Positions 9,919 through 18,144 of a stretch of 64,000 nucleotides of DNA are shown one piece after another. How positions within the stretch are numbered: position 1 is the stretch's first letter; each line of letters starts with the position of its first letter. Source of the stretch: [Actinomadura] parvosata subsp. kistnae (GTDB taxonomy: Bacteria; Actinomycetota; Actinomycetes; Streptosporangiales; Streptosporangiaceae); the NCBI RefSeq assembly GCF_900323885.1, contig NZ_OOHJ01000006.1, positions 496,001 to 560,000 of the forward strand. Reading direction: 5' to 3'. The notes below the pieces were generated by a model. That model searched no databases and was not told the origin of the DNA. It saw only the letters and a list, made by a program, of their open reading frames with translations. Made by a program: the position numbers and the translations under genes.

Positions 9919-10851
9919 ATGAAGATTCACTCGAAGAAGATCGGCAGCGAAATCGTCGCCAACCCCGGTGAGCGGCTCGCGGACATCGACCCCGCGCTCG
10001 TCGTCTCGCTGCTGAAGAGGGACGGCTACGTGTACTTCACGGGATACCAGCCGACCCTGGAGGAGTTCGAGGCGTTCACCCGGCGGTTCGGCACCTGCGC
10101 CGGGGCCCGCCACGTGCACTACCCGGAGGGCGGGGAGGCGCTGGGCTTCCACGCCGAGGACTCCTACAACCCCTACCGGCCGGACGCCATCTGGTTCCTG
10201 TGCCTGTACGAGGGCAGCGACGGCGGGGCGCCCACCGGCGCGGTCGACGGCGTACGGCTGCTGAACGAGCTCAGCCCGCACTGGCAGGAGTTCTGCCGCA
10301 CGAACACCCTGCGCTTCGAGCGCCACTGGGCCGAGGAGACCTGGCGGTCGGCGACCGGCGGGGCCGCGACCGAGGAGATCGAGAAGGTGCTGGCCTCCTT
10401 GCCCGGCTTCAGCCACCGGTTCCTGCCCGACGGCACGCTGTACACCTGCTACGAGGCGCCGATCGTGGTGAGGACGCCCGGCGGGGAGGAGAGCTTCAGC
10501 AACACGATGCTGCAGGCCATGACGGAGCAGACCTTCTACGGCATGTCGCTGGGCGACGGCTCGCCGGTGCCGCGGGAGCTGCTGGAGACCGTGGAGCGCT
10601 GGGCGTTCGAGAACGAGGTCGAGATCGGCTGGTCGGCCGGCGACGTCGCGGTGATCGACAACTACCGCATGATGCACCGGCGGGCCGAGTACCACGGCAA
10701 GGACCGTGACCTGCGCGCCCGGCACTGCGAGAACCTGTTCGGCACGCAGCTGCCCGACGACTCCACCCCGCTGGCGGCCGGGATCAAGTCGCTCATCCAG
10801 AGCGACGTGGGCCTGCCGGTGGCCACCGGTCCGCTCGGCGCCACGGTCTGA
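9919..10851 (+). CDS. TauD/clavaminate-synthase-like Fe(II)/2-oxoglutarate dioxygenase
   Basis: A 310-residue oxygenase, first gene of the biosynthetic block. The metal site is visible as His78-x-Glu80 in LGFHAEDSYNPYRPD, with the distal His253 in IDNYRMMHRRAEY and a 2-oxoglutarate arginine near 266-268. HxE rather than HxD is typical of the clavaminate-synthase/AsnO/VioC branch, whose members hydroxylate amino acids (Asn, Arg) at C-beta or C-gamma. A guanidino amino acid would fit the neighbourhood, but the substrate is inference. The ATG at 9,919 follows GGAAGGTGTGGA. It is the first of a long co-directional run. Confidence 0.88.
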   Translation: MKIHSKKIGSEIVANPGERLADIDPALVVSLLKRDGYVYFTGYQPTLEEFEAFTRRFGTCAGARHVHYPEGGEALGFHAEDSYNPYRPDAIWFLCLYEGSDGGAPTGAVDGVRLLNELSPHWQEFCRTNTLRFERHWAEETWRSATGGAATEEIEKVLASLPGFSHRFLPDGTLYTCYEAPIVVRTPGGEESFSNTMLQAMTEQTFYGMSLGDGSPVPRELLETVERWAFENEVEIGWSAGDVAVIDNYRMMHRRAEYHGKDRDLRARHCENLFGTQLPDDSTPLAAGIKSLIQSDVGLPVATGPLGATV

Positions 10852-10866
10852 TCCCACGGTGTGATC

Positions 10867-11928
10867 ATGGACATCCTGTTCGCCAAGTACACCTCGTTCG
10901 GCAACACGTTCCTCATCGTCGACGAGACGCGCACCCCGCTGGCCGGCGACGAGCAGCGCGCGGACTTCGCGCGCTGGGCGCTCAACGGCGACTTCGGCAT
11001 CGGCGGCACCGACAACGTCCTGTACCTGTCGAAGGCCGACGGGGGCGACGCCGACTACGTCTTCCGGATCTTCGAGGTCGACGGGTCGGAGACGCTGTCC
11101 TGCGGGAACGGCCTGCTGTCCACCGCCGCCGCGCTGCGGCGCACGCACGGCGGCACCCGGTGGGGGGTGCTCACCGAGCTCCCCACCGGGCGGCCCCGGC
11201 TGGTGCACATCGGCGCGGACGAGGACAACGGCCGCACCTGGGTCAACATGGGCTGGACGCGCCCGACCCCGGAGGAGCTGATCAACCGGAGCGGGCCGCC
11301 GCCGTCCGACGGCATCGACCGGATCACCGGCCTGGACGTTCCCGGCGTGGGCGAGCTGAGCGGCTACCTGTCCTTCAGCGGCGAGCCGCACCTGGCGCTG
11401 TTCCAGGGGCACGGGCTGCCGGAGGAGCTGGCGGAGCGGCTGTTCATCGACGCGCGGGGCGCCGTCGGCAGGCCGGACGGCGCCGCCGTCAAGGAGTCGG
11501 TCGCCCTGGCCCACCACATCGGCACCCACGTCAACCAGGCCTACCGCGACCTCTTCCCGCAGGGCGTGCACCTCAACTTCGCCCGCGTCGAGGGGCGGCG
11601 GGTCGAGTACCGGACGTGGGAGCGGGCGATCAACTGCGAGACGCTGGCCTGCGGCTCGGGCACGGTGGCCATGACGTACGTCGGGCAGCGGCTCGGGCTC
11701 CTGCCCGAGGGGGAGATCACGTTCTGGCCGCACCGGTGCCGCTGGTACCAGCCGGATGCCGCCCTCACCGTCACCACCACCGAATCCGGATATGTCGTGA
11801 CGGGCCGGCCGCGGCTGGTCTGCGTCGGCACCGTCCCCATGACGCCGAACGCGTCGGCGTACCAGACCATCAGCAACCGTCGATCCGCTAAGGACTCCAG
11901 CCATGCTCTCGCTGCACCTGCAGGCTGA
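10867..11928 (+). CDS. DapF-like amino-acid epimerase
   Basis: A 353-residue homologue of diaminopimelate epimerase. Both catalytic cysteines of the two-base PLP-independent mechanism are present: Cys79 in ETLSCGNGLLSTAAAL and Cys262 in CETLACGSGTVAMTY. Other family marks are the KYTSFGNTF opening and SGEPHLALF. It is longer than housekeeping DapF (~280 aa) and has a ~40-residue C-terminal extension. Lying inside a biosynthetic operon, it probably inverts an alpha-carbon of a pathway amino acid rather than making cell-wall meso-DAP. The ATG at 10,867 is preferred to the GTG two codons earlier. Its last 26 nt overlap the next gene, implying translational coupling. Confidence 0.9.
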   Translation: MDILFAKYTSFGNTFLIVDETRTPLAGDEQRADFARWALNGDFGIGGTDNVLYLSKADGGDADYVFRIFEVDGSETLSCGNGLLSTAAALRRTHGGTRWGVLTELPTGRPRLVHIGADEDNGRTWVNMGWTRPTPEELINRSGPPPSDGIDRITGLDVPGVGELSGYLSFSGEPHLALFQGHGLPEELAERLFIDARGAVGRPDGAAVKESVALAHHIGTHVNQAYRDLFPQGVHLNFARVEGRRVEYRTWERAINCETLACGSGTVAMTYVGQRLGLLPEGEITFWPHRCRWYQPDAALTVTTTESGYVVTGRPRLVCVGTVPMTPNASAYQTISNRRSAKDSSHALAAPAG

Positions 11929-12880
11929 CCCGGCCGACGTCCTGCGCGAGGCCGGTCTCGACGTACGGCCGCTGCCCCGCCACCACCACCCCACCCCGGC
12001 GGCGGTACGGCAGGCCGTCGCCGGCCGCTCGGGCCCGATGTTGTTCCCCGGGCTGGCCGATTCCTGGCCCGCCCGGACCCGCTGGACACCGGAGAACCTG
12101 GTCAGGTCGTACGGCGGGCGCCAGGTCACCGCGCTGATGGACCTGCCGTCCAGCGGCGTGCTGTTCCCCCAGGACCAGAAGAACTACCAGCGCGCGCTGC
12201 CGTTCGCCGAGTTCGTCGACACCATGCTGACCACCTCGCCGGACTCGCCCTGTTACCTCGCCTACACCCGGGCCGCCGAGCTGTTCCCGGCCACCGACTA
12301 CGACTTCGAGCCGCTCACCGGCGGCCCGCCGCACGGCACGGACACCCGGGTGTGGATCGGCTCGGCGGGCACCCGGTCGATGCTGCACTCGGATCTGAAG
12401 GACAACTTCTTCTGCCAGATCTGGGGCGAGAAGCACGTGGTGCTGGTGCCGTGGAAGCACGCCAGGGACGTCTACCCCTTCCCCGGCAACCTGGTCAACA
12501 GCCAGGTCGACCTGGCCTACCCGGACCTGGGCCGGTTCCCGCGGCTGCGCCGCGCGGTGTTCTACGCCGGCACCGTGCAGCCGGGCGACGTGCTGTTCCT
12601 GCCGCGCGGCTGCTGGCACGACATCAGGTCGCGGACGCCGTCCGTGTCCGTCAACCACTGGTTCGGCCCGCCGATGACCGCCGCCGACTACGCCTCGCTG
12701 CTGCTGCGCAGCGGTCCCCGGTACTGGGCCGCGACCGCGCGGGACTTCGTCGCGCACGGGCTGCTGCGCCGCCGGGAGCAGACCACGTTCTTCTTCAGCC
12801 CGCCCTCGACCGGGAAGCGGCTGTTCGACCTGCTGCGCTGGGGCGACTTCTCGCGCGACAACGATCCGGCCACCGACTGA
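11903..12880 (+). CDS. JmjC/cupin-8 type Fe(II)/2-oxoglutarate hydroxylase
   Basis: A 325-residue cupin-like oxygenase. The iron site is His162-x-Asp164 in RSMLHSDLKDNFFCQIWGEK with distal His239 in FLPRGCWHDIRS; GEKHVVLVPW and QPGDVLFLPRGCWH are typical of the family. Members hydroxylate free amino acids, peptides or protein side chains. This is the second 2-oxoglutarate oxygenase in the operon, so two separate C-H oxidations of the product are likely. It overlaps the 3' end of the epimerase gene. Confidence 0.85.
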   Translation: MLSLHLQADPADVLREAGLDVRPLPRHHHPTPAAVRQAVAGRSGPMLFPGLADSWPARTRWTPENLVRSYGGRQVTALMDLPSSGVLFPQDQKNYQRALPFAEFVDTMLTTSPDSPCYLAYTRAAELFPATDYDFEPLTGGPPHGTDTRVWIGSAGTRSMLHSDLKDNFFCQIWGEKHVVLVPWKHARDVYPFPGNLVNSQVDLAYPDLGRFPRLRRAVFYAGTVQPGDVLFLPRGCWHDIRSRTPSVSVNHWFGPPMTAADYASLLLRSGPRYWAATARDFVAHGLLRRREQTTFFFSPPSTGKRLFDLLRWGDFSRDNDPATD

Positions 12881-12896
12881 CCCCGGGGAGACCGCC

Positions 12897-14021
12897 GTGA
12901 CCATCACCACCGGCCCCACCACCGGCCCCACCACCGGGCCTGCCACCGGCCCTGCCACCGGGCCGCAAGCGATCAGGACGACCGTGGATCCGTCCTTCGA
13001 GCTCCGGCTCATCGAGGCGATCCGCCCCATCAGCGAGCACTTCCTCGCGGTGGGCATCCACCATCTGTTCGACACCGGGATCTACGACGCGCTGGCCGGC
13101 CGGCCGGCCGTCCCGATCCCCGTCCTGGCCGGCGAGCTGGCCATGGACGTCGACCGGCTGCGCGGGTTCCTGCTCTACCTGGCCAACGAGGACATCGTGC
13201 AGGTGGCCGACGACCGGGTGGCGCTGACCGCCAAGGCCGCCGGGCTGAACGAGTTCCGCGCCTGGTACACGTTCCTCATCGGCGGCTACGCCGGCACCAT
13301 CCAGCAGATCGGCGGCGCCCTCACCCGCGGCGCCCCCGACTGCACCCGCAACGGCGAGTACGTGGGCGTCGGCAGCTGCGAGATCAGCCGCTACGACGGC
13401 ATGCCGATGACGCTCGACCTGCTGGAGAAGGGCGGGGTGAGCGCCCGCGAACTGCTCGACCTCGGCTGCGGCAACGCGCTGTACCTCACGGAGTTCGCCA
13501 AGGCCGTCCCGGGCCTGCGGGCCTGGGGCGTGGAACCGGACGCGGACGGCTACCGGGCCGCGCTCTCCCTGGTGGAACGGGAGGGCATGGCCGACCGGGT
13601 ACGGCTGGTGCACGCCTCGGCCACCGACTTCCTGCGCCACCCGCCGCAGGACTGCCGGCCCGACCTCATCGTGCTGGGCTACGTGCTGCAGGAGATCCTC
13701 GCCCAGGAGGGCGAGGAGGCGGTGCTGGAGCTGCTGCGCGGCATCATCACCCGGTTCCCGCGGATCAACGTCGTGGTCATCGAGGTGAGCGACGAGATCG
13801 GCAATCCGGCCGTCATGCGGCACGGCGTGGCGCGCAACTTCTGGAACCCGTACTTCCTCATCCACTACTTCACCCGCCAGCGCCTGGCCAGGAAGGACTA
13901 CTGGGACGAGCTGTTCCGGCGGGCCGGGCTGAGCGTGGCCGCGTTCACCTCGACCGACCCGCGCATCGACTCCAGCGGGGTCGAGCTCGGCTACCTGCTG
14001 CGCGGCCCCGCCTACCACTGA
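12897..14021 (+). CDS. SAM-dependent C-methyltransferase, possibly 2-ketoarginine (MrsA) type
   Basis: A 374-residue methyltransferase. A low-complexity leader (TTGPTTGPATGPATGP) is followed by a dimerisation/winged-helix-like region (ELRLIEAIRPISEHFLAVGI, HHLFDTGIYDALAG). The SAM site is LLDLGCGNALYLTEF at ~186-200, then GVEPDADGYRAAL and LGYVLQEILAQEG. The SEHFLAVGIHHLFDTG region resembles what I remember of 2-ketoarginine methyltransferases of beta-methylarginine biosynthesis. That would suit a guanidine pathway, but the subfamily call is tentative. GTG start at 12,897 with GGGGAG 6 nt upstream. Confidence 0.75.
   Translation: MTITTGPTTGPTTGPATGPATGPQAIRTTVDPSFELRLIEAIRPISEHFLAVGIHHLFDTGIYDALAGRPAVPIPVLAGELAMDVDRLRGFLLYLANEDIVQVADDRVALTAKAAGLNEFRAWYTFLIGGYAGTIQQIGGALTRGAPDCTRNGEYVGVGSCEISRYDGMPMTLDLLEKGGVSARELLDLGCGNALYLTEFAKAVPGLRAWGVEPDADGYRAALSLVEREGMADRVRLVHASATDFLRHPPQDCRPDLIVLGYVLQEILAQEGEEAVLELLRGIITRFPRINVVVIEVSDEIGNPAVMRHGVARNFWNPYFLIHYFTRQRLARKDYWDELFRRAGLSVAAFTSTDPRIDSSGVELGYLLRGPAYH
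12904..12966 (+). repeat. 12-nt tandem repeat in the methyltransferase leader
   Basis: About five degenerate copies of a 12-nt unit (ACCACCGGCCCC-like) encode the Thr-Thr-Gly-Pro leader before the folded domain. Copy number probably varies without shifting the frame. Confidence 0.8.
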
Positions 14022-14052
14022 CCCCCATCGAGTCCACCACTGAGGAGCCGTG

Positions 14053-15207
14053 ATGCTTTCCCAGCAACTCGTCGGCCAGGTGGCCGACTGGGCGGCGAAG
14101 CAGCGGATCGAGACGCCGGCGTTCCTGTTCGCCCCCGCCGTGCTGCGCGCCGGAGTGGCCGAGCTGCGGACCCGGCTCGGCGCCCGCATCTCCTACGCGA
14201 CCAAGGCCAACGCCCATCCGATGGTGCTGCGGGCGCTGGAGCCGCTGGTGGAGGAGTTCAACGTCACCAACACCGCGCACCTGGCGGCCCTGCTCGAGCT
14301 GGGCGTCCCGCCGCACCGCATCGCCTTTCTCAACCCGGTCTGCACCCGGCGGACCCTGGAGACGGTCCTCGCCTCGGGGGTGACCCGCTTCGTGGTGGAC
14401 GACGCCAGGGGCCTGGAGCTGCTGCCCGGCACGGCCAGGATCACCCTGCGGCTGCGGCCGCCCGACGCCGGGCAGTCCGCCCGCTCAATCGTGCGGTTCG
14501 GCAACACCGCCGACGCGCTCGCCGGGCTGGCCGAGCGGGCCGCCGCGCGCGGCATGGAGATCGAGGCGCTGTCGTTCTTCGTCGGCACCGCGGGCGCGGG
14601 CATGGAGCAGGCGCTGCCGTACCTGCGCGGCCTGGAGACGCTGCTGGGCCTGCGTGAACGGCTGGCCGCGGCGGGCATCGCGGTGCCGACGATCAACATC
14701 GGCGGCGGCTTCCCCGGCTCCCGCGACCGGTTCCACCGCGACCACCCGGACTTCTTCCAGCGGATCGCCCGCGCGCTGCCGCCGGACGTGGACGTGCTGT
14801 GCGAGCCCGGCCGGTACCTGTGCCAGCCGGCCATGGCCATGCTGAGCCGCGTGGTGGCCGACCGGGTCGTGGCCGGCCGCCGCCTGGTCCACCTGGACAC
14901 CAGCGCGTACGCCGGCCTGTTCGAGACCACGTTCATCGAGCCGGAGGCCGGCGTGGAGATCGTCGCCGCGCGGTCCGGCGACCCGGCGCCCGCGGCCGTG
15001 CTCGGCCCGGTCATGGACTCCTTCGACGTGATCGCCAGGAAGGCGGCGCTGCCGCCGCTGGCCGAGGGCGACCTGGTCGTCCTGCCCAATTCCGGGGCCT
15101 ACGCGTGGGGCTACACCGCCCCCGTGGAGGGCCTGTCCGCCGCCGAACCCGTCGAGCTGCCACCCGATCTGGCCGAGGGGTTCGCCAAAGCCTGGTTCGG
15201 GAGCTGA
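14053..15207 (+). CDS. PLP enzyme of the group IV decarboxylase fold with altered active site
   Basis: A 384-residue alanine-racemase-fold enzyme like ornithine/DAP decarboxylases. The PLP lysine is Lys51 in ISYATKANAHPMVLRAL; the phosphate loop is INIGGGFPGS (~215-224) and EPGRYLCQP (~251). Two residues differ from active decarboxylases. The product-releasing cysteine (GPTCDxxD) is Met321 in GPVMDSFDVI. The ring-stacking histidine (SFHVGS) is Phe in SFFVGTAGAG. It may carry out another PLP reaction, such as racemisation or decarboxylation-linked transamination, or act on an unusual substrate. The ATG at 14,053 (GAGGAG 5 nt upstream) is preferred over the GTG just before it. Confidence 0.85.
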   Translation: MLSQQLVGQVADWAAKQRIETPAFLFAPAVLRAGVAELRTRLGARISYATKANAHPMVLRALEPLVEEFNVTNTAHLAALLELGVPPHRIAFLNPVCTRRTLETVLASGVTRFVVDDARGLELLPGTARITLRLRPPDAGQSARSIVRFGNTADALAGLAERAAARGMEIEALSFFVGTAGAGMEQALPYLRGLETLLGLRERLAAAGIAVPTINIGGGFPGSRDRFHRDHPDFFQRIARALPPDVDVLCEPGRYLCQPAMAMLSRVVADRVVAGRRLVHLDTSAYAGLFETTFIEPEAGVEIVAARSGDPAPAAVLGPVMDSFDVIARKAALPPLAEGDLVVLPNSGAYAWGYTAPVEGLSAAEPVELPPDLAEGFAKAWFGS

Positions 15208-15212
15208 GCGAC

Positions 15213-15905
15213 GTGATCACCACCCTGGACGGCCCCATCGTCATCGAGCCGACGGTCTCGCCGCCGCCCGGCGTCGGCGTACGCGAGTGCGGCGAACCGC
15301 TGGCCGAGGTGGCCGGCGTGCCCGGCGTGCACGCCGCCCCCGCCTACCACCAGCGCGGCATCACCGCGGCCGGCCCGCGGATCTTCGTCCGACGCCGGGT
15401 GCTCGCGGCGCTCCAGCAAGCCTCGGCCGCGCTGCCCGACGGCATCGGCATCCTGGTCTGGGACGGCCTGCGCACGCTGGAGACCCAGGCGGAGATCGTC
15501 GAACAGTTCCGCAGGACGCTGCCCGATCCCGGCGACGATGCCACGGTCGAGATGTACCTGGCGCTGCCGCCCGCCTCCCAGGAGGAGTTCCTGGCCGCGC
15601 CGCCGCCGCACGCCACCGGCGGCGCGGTGGACGTCACCCTGTGCGACACCGAGGGGCGGCCCCTGGATCTCGGCGCCGAGTTCGACGAGTTCAACGAACG
15701 GTCCTGGCTCGCCTATTACGAGAACGACGACCGGTCCGAATACCGGCGGCTGCGCAGAATGCTCTACTGGGCGATGCTGGGCGCCGGCTTCGCGCCTTAC
15801 TCGTGGGAATTCTGGCACTACGAACTGGGCACGATGGTGAGCGCCGCGTTTCACGGCGAACGGTTCGCCGAATACGGCGCCGCCATACCGTGGAGGAAAC
15901 CATGA
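15213..15905 (+). CDS. VanX-like D-Ala-D-Ala dipeptidase (M15D)
   Basis: A 230-residue zinc dipeptidase of the VanX/DdpX type. Zinc ligands are His133 and Asp140 in PPPHATGGAVDVTL and His202 in SWEFWHYELG, where Glu199 is the catalytic base. Arg87 in VWDGLRTLETQ corresponds to the transition-state arginine. It has no signal peptide, so it acts in the cytoplasm. It sits between the PLP enzyme and a FemAB-like transferase within 5-6 nt, not beside vanH/vanA genes, so glycopeptide resistance is unlikely. It may trim or protect a pathway dipeptide, or give self-resistance if the product mimics D-Ala-D-Ala. GTG start inferred from spacing. Confidence 0.85.
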   Translation: MITTLDGPIVIEPTVSPPPGVGVRECGEPLAEVAGVPGVHAAPAYHQRGITAAGPRIFVRRRVLAALQQASAALPDGIGILVWDGLRTLETQAEIVEQFRRTLPDPGDDATVEMYLALPPASQEEFLAAPPPHATGGAVDVTLCDTEGRPLDLGAEFDEFNERSWLAYYENDDRSEYRRLRRMLYWAMLGAGFAPYSWEFWHYELGTMVSAAFHGERFAEYGAAIPWRKP

Positions 15906-16888
15906 CCCTGCCACAGACCATGCGCTATCCGCGTACCGTCTACGACACGGGCGAATGGCTCGCCGCGTGGTCGGCCAGCACCGTCGAGCGGCGGCGGCCG
16001 ACCGGCCTGCCGCTGCTGCAGTGCCTGGAGTACTCCCCGTTCTGGCACGGCTACGAGGTCGACACCGGCCTGGGCCGGATCTGGGACCGGCCGCTGCTCA
16101 CCGTCGGCTCGCTCTACGCCGGGTACGGTCCCGCGTACCTGGCCGAGCGGCCGGAGGAGGTGGCCGGCCTGCTCGACCACGCGGCCGGCCTGATGCCCGG
16201 CACCTGCGGCCTGCTCGTGCTCAATCTGCCGCTGGAGGCCGCCCTGGACTGGGCCACCGTCCGGCCGCCCGACGGCATGCTGCGGCTGGACCACGCCTAC
16301 CACCGGGTGGTCGGCGCCGGTCACGACCCCATCGTGGGCGACGTGGCCAAGGACAAGCGCCACGACTGGCGGCGGCGGTGGCGCCGGTCCGCCGAGAAGG
16401 GGCTGCGGCTGGTGGAGGAGAGCGACCCCGCGCCCGAGCGCATCGACGAGGTCGTCGCGCTGGCCAACGGCTCGGCCCTGCGGCACGGCTGGCCGCGACT
16501 GTACGACCGGGCCACCGCCCAGGCGGTGCTCGGCATGCCCGGCGGCCGGCTGCTGCGGGCCGACTGGGACGGCCGCACGGTCGCCGGTTACCTCGCGCTG
16601 GAGCACGACCACCGGCTCTACCTGTGGGCCGGCGGCATGGACCACACGGTGGTCCAGCAGGTCAGCCCGTACCTGTTCCTGCTCTACGAGCTGCTGCGGA
16701 TGGGGCCGGAGCGCGGATGGGAGCGCCTGGAGTTCGGCAAGGGCAACGACGCGTTCAAGCGCCGGTACGGCTTCACCGGCGTGGAGCTGTGGTCGCTGTG
16801 GTACGCGGCCGACCCCGGCGACGTCCCGAGGTACCGCCCGAAGCTGGCGGCGCTGCACCAGAAGCTCGGCATCGCCCAGGAGGCGTGA
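15902..16888 (+). CDS. FemAB/GNAT-like (BioF2-type) acyl or aminoacyl transferase 1
   Basis: A 328-residue protein of the GNAT-like acetyltransferase_6/FemAB group, the fold that in FemX/FemA transfers amino acids from aminoacyl-tRNA. N-terminal half: LPLLQCLEYSPFWHGYEVDT. C-terminal GNAT half: GWPRLYDRATAQAVLG, DGRTVAGYLALEHDHRLYLW, then ERLEFGKGNDAFKRRYGF, the diagnostic glycine-lysine-phenylalanine block. It starts in an ATGA overlap with the dipeptidase and has GAGGAAACC upstream. In the absence of NRPS or ATP-grasp genes this is a likely peptide-bond former; simple N-acylation is the alternative. Confidence 0.8.
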   Translation: MTLPQTMRYPRTVYDTGEWLAAWSASTVERRRPTGLPLLQCLEYSPFWHGYEVDTGLGRIWDRPLLTVGSLYAGYGPAYLAERPEEVAGLLDHAAGLMPGTCGLLVLNLPLEAALDWATVRPPDGMLRLDHAYHRVVGAGHDPIVGDVAKDKRHDWRRRWRRSAEKGLRLVEESDPAPERIDEVVALANGSALRHGWPRLYDRATAQAVLGMPGGRLLRADWDGRTVAGYLALEHDHRLYLWAGGMDHTVVQQVSPYLFLLYELLRMGPERGWERLEFGKGNDAFKRRYGFTGVELWSLWYAADPGDVPRYRPKLAALHQKLGIAQEA

Positions 16889-18144
16889 TGTCCGGCCTCT
16901 GGCGCCACGGCGACTTCCTCAAGCTGTGGGGCGGTGAGACGGTCTCGCAGTTCGGGGCGCAGATCACCGTGCTGGCCCTGCCGCTGACCGCGATCATCAC
17001 CCTGCGCGCCACTCCGGAGCAGCTCGGCGTCCTGACCGCGATGCAGTTCGCGCCGGTGCTGCTCATCACCCTGTTCGCCGGGGTGTGGCTGGACGGCCAC
17101 CGCAAGCGCCCGGCCCTGACCGTCGCCAACGTGGGCCGGGCGGCCCTGCTCGGCCTGATCCCCCTGCTCTACCTGGCCGACCTGCTGTCCATGCCGCTGC
17201 TGTACGCCATCGCGTTCCTGACCGGCCTGCTCACCGCGGTCTTCGACGTGGCCTACGTCGTCTACCTGCCGTCCCTGGTCCCCAAGGACCAGCTCGTCCC
17301 GGCCAACGCCCGGCTGGAGGCCACGTACTCGATCGCCTCCATCGGCGGCCCCGGCGTGGGCGGCCTGCTCGTGCAGTGGCTGAGCGCGCCGATCTCGATC
17401 CTGGCCAACGCGGTCACGTACCTGGTGGCCGCGCTCAGCGTGGCGGCCATCAGGCACCGGGAGCCGCCCCCCGCCCCGCCCGCGGACCGGCCCTCCACCT
17501 GGGCTGAGATCAAGGAGGGCGTGGCCTCGACGCTGAGGGACGCGCGGCTGCGCCCGCTGCTGCTGGGCTCGGCCTGGTTCAACCTGTTCGAGCAGGTCAT
17601 CCTCACCCTGTACCTGCTGTACGGCGTGCGCGAGCTGCACCTGTCCACCAGCCTGCTGGGCGTCATCCTCGGCATCGGCAGCGTGGGCGCGCTGGCGGGC
17701 TCGATCGTGGCCGACCGCGCGGGCCGGGTTCTCGGCGTCGGCCGCGCCCTGGTCTGGTCGATGATCGTCAGCTCGGCCGCGCTCGGCCTGGTGCCCGCGG
17801 CCACGGGGTCGCCGCTCGTCGCCGGCGCGGTCATGACCGCCGGCCTGTTCGTGTACGGCCTCGCGCTGGCCGTGTTCAACGTGCACAGCCTGAGCCTGCG
17901 CGGCGTCCTGGTGCCGCCCGAGCTGCTCGGCAGGGTGACCGCGACCTACCGGTTCTTCGTCTTCGGCACGATCCCGCTGGGCGGGCTGCTCGGCGGGGCC
18001 CTCGGCGGGCTGCTCGGGGTCCGCGCGGCGATGGCGGCCGCCGTCGCCGTCCTGGTGGCGGGGTCCGTGGCTTTCGCGTTCTCCCGCATCCGGTCGGCTG
18101 ACGAGGTCTTCGGCACGAAGGAGGCGTCGTGTTCGGTGGACTGA
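16888..18144 (+). CDS. MFS exporter
   Basis: A 418-residue major facilitator with about 12 hydrophobic helices. It opens HGDFLKLWGGETVSQFGAQI, the usual start of the MFS_3/enterobactin-exporter branch, with the loop GVWLDGHRKRPALTVANVGR between helices 2 and 3. It starts inside the stop of the transferase gene (TGATG) and its last 16 nt overlap the next gene. Its location in the middle of the operon makes it the probable exporter and self-protection pump of the product. Confidence 0.9.
   Translation: MSGLWRHGDFLKLWGGETVSQFGAQITVLALPLTAIITLRATPEQLGVLTAMQFAPVLLITLFAGVWLDGHRKRPALTVANVGRAALLGLIPLLYLADLLSMPLLYAIAFLTGLLTAVFDVAYVVYLPSLVPKDQLVPANARLEATYSIASIGGPGVGGLLVQWLSAPISILANAVTYLVAALSVAAIRHREPPPAPPADRPSTWAEIKEGVASTLRDARLRPLLLGSAWFNLFEQVILTLYLLYGVRELHLSTSLLGVILGIGSVGALAGSIVADRAGRVLGVGRALVWSMIVSSAALGLVPAATGSPLVAGAVMTAGLFVYGLALAVFNVHSLSLRGVLVPPELLGRVTATYRFFVFGTIPLGGLLGGALGGLLGVRAAMAAAVAVLVAGSVAFAFSRIRSADEVFGTKEASCSVD

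Noticed and set aside
9838..12129. A very long open frame antisense to the first three cluster genes
   Set aside because: Composition is Val/Gly/Arg/Glu/Gln-rich shadow sequence typical of the antisense frame in high-GC DNA; the forward frames carry clear catalytic motifs.
15213..15905. Glycopeptide-resistance cassette
   Set aside because: No vanH, vanA or vanRS-like genes are adjacent; the gene is coupled to biosynthetic genes.
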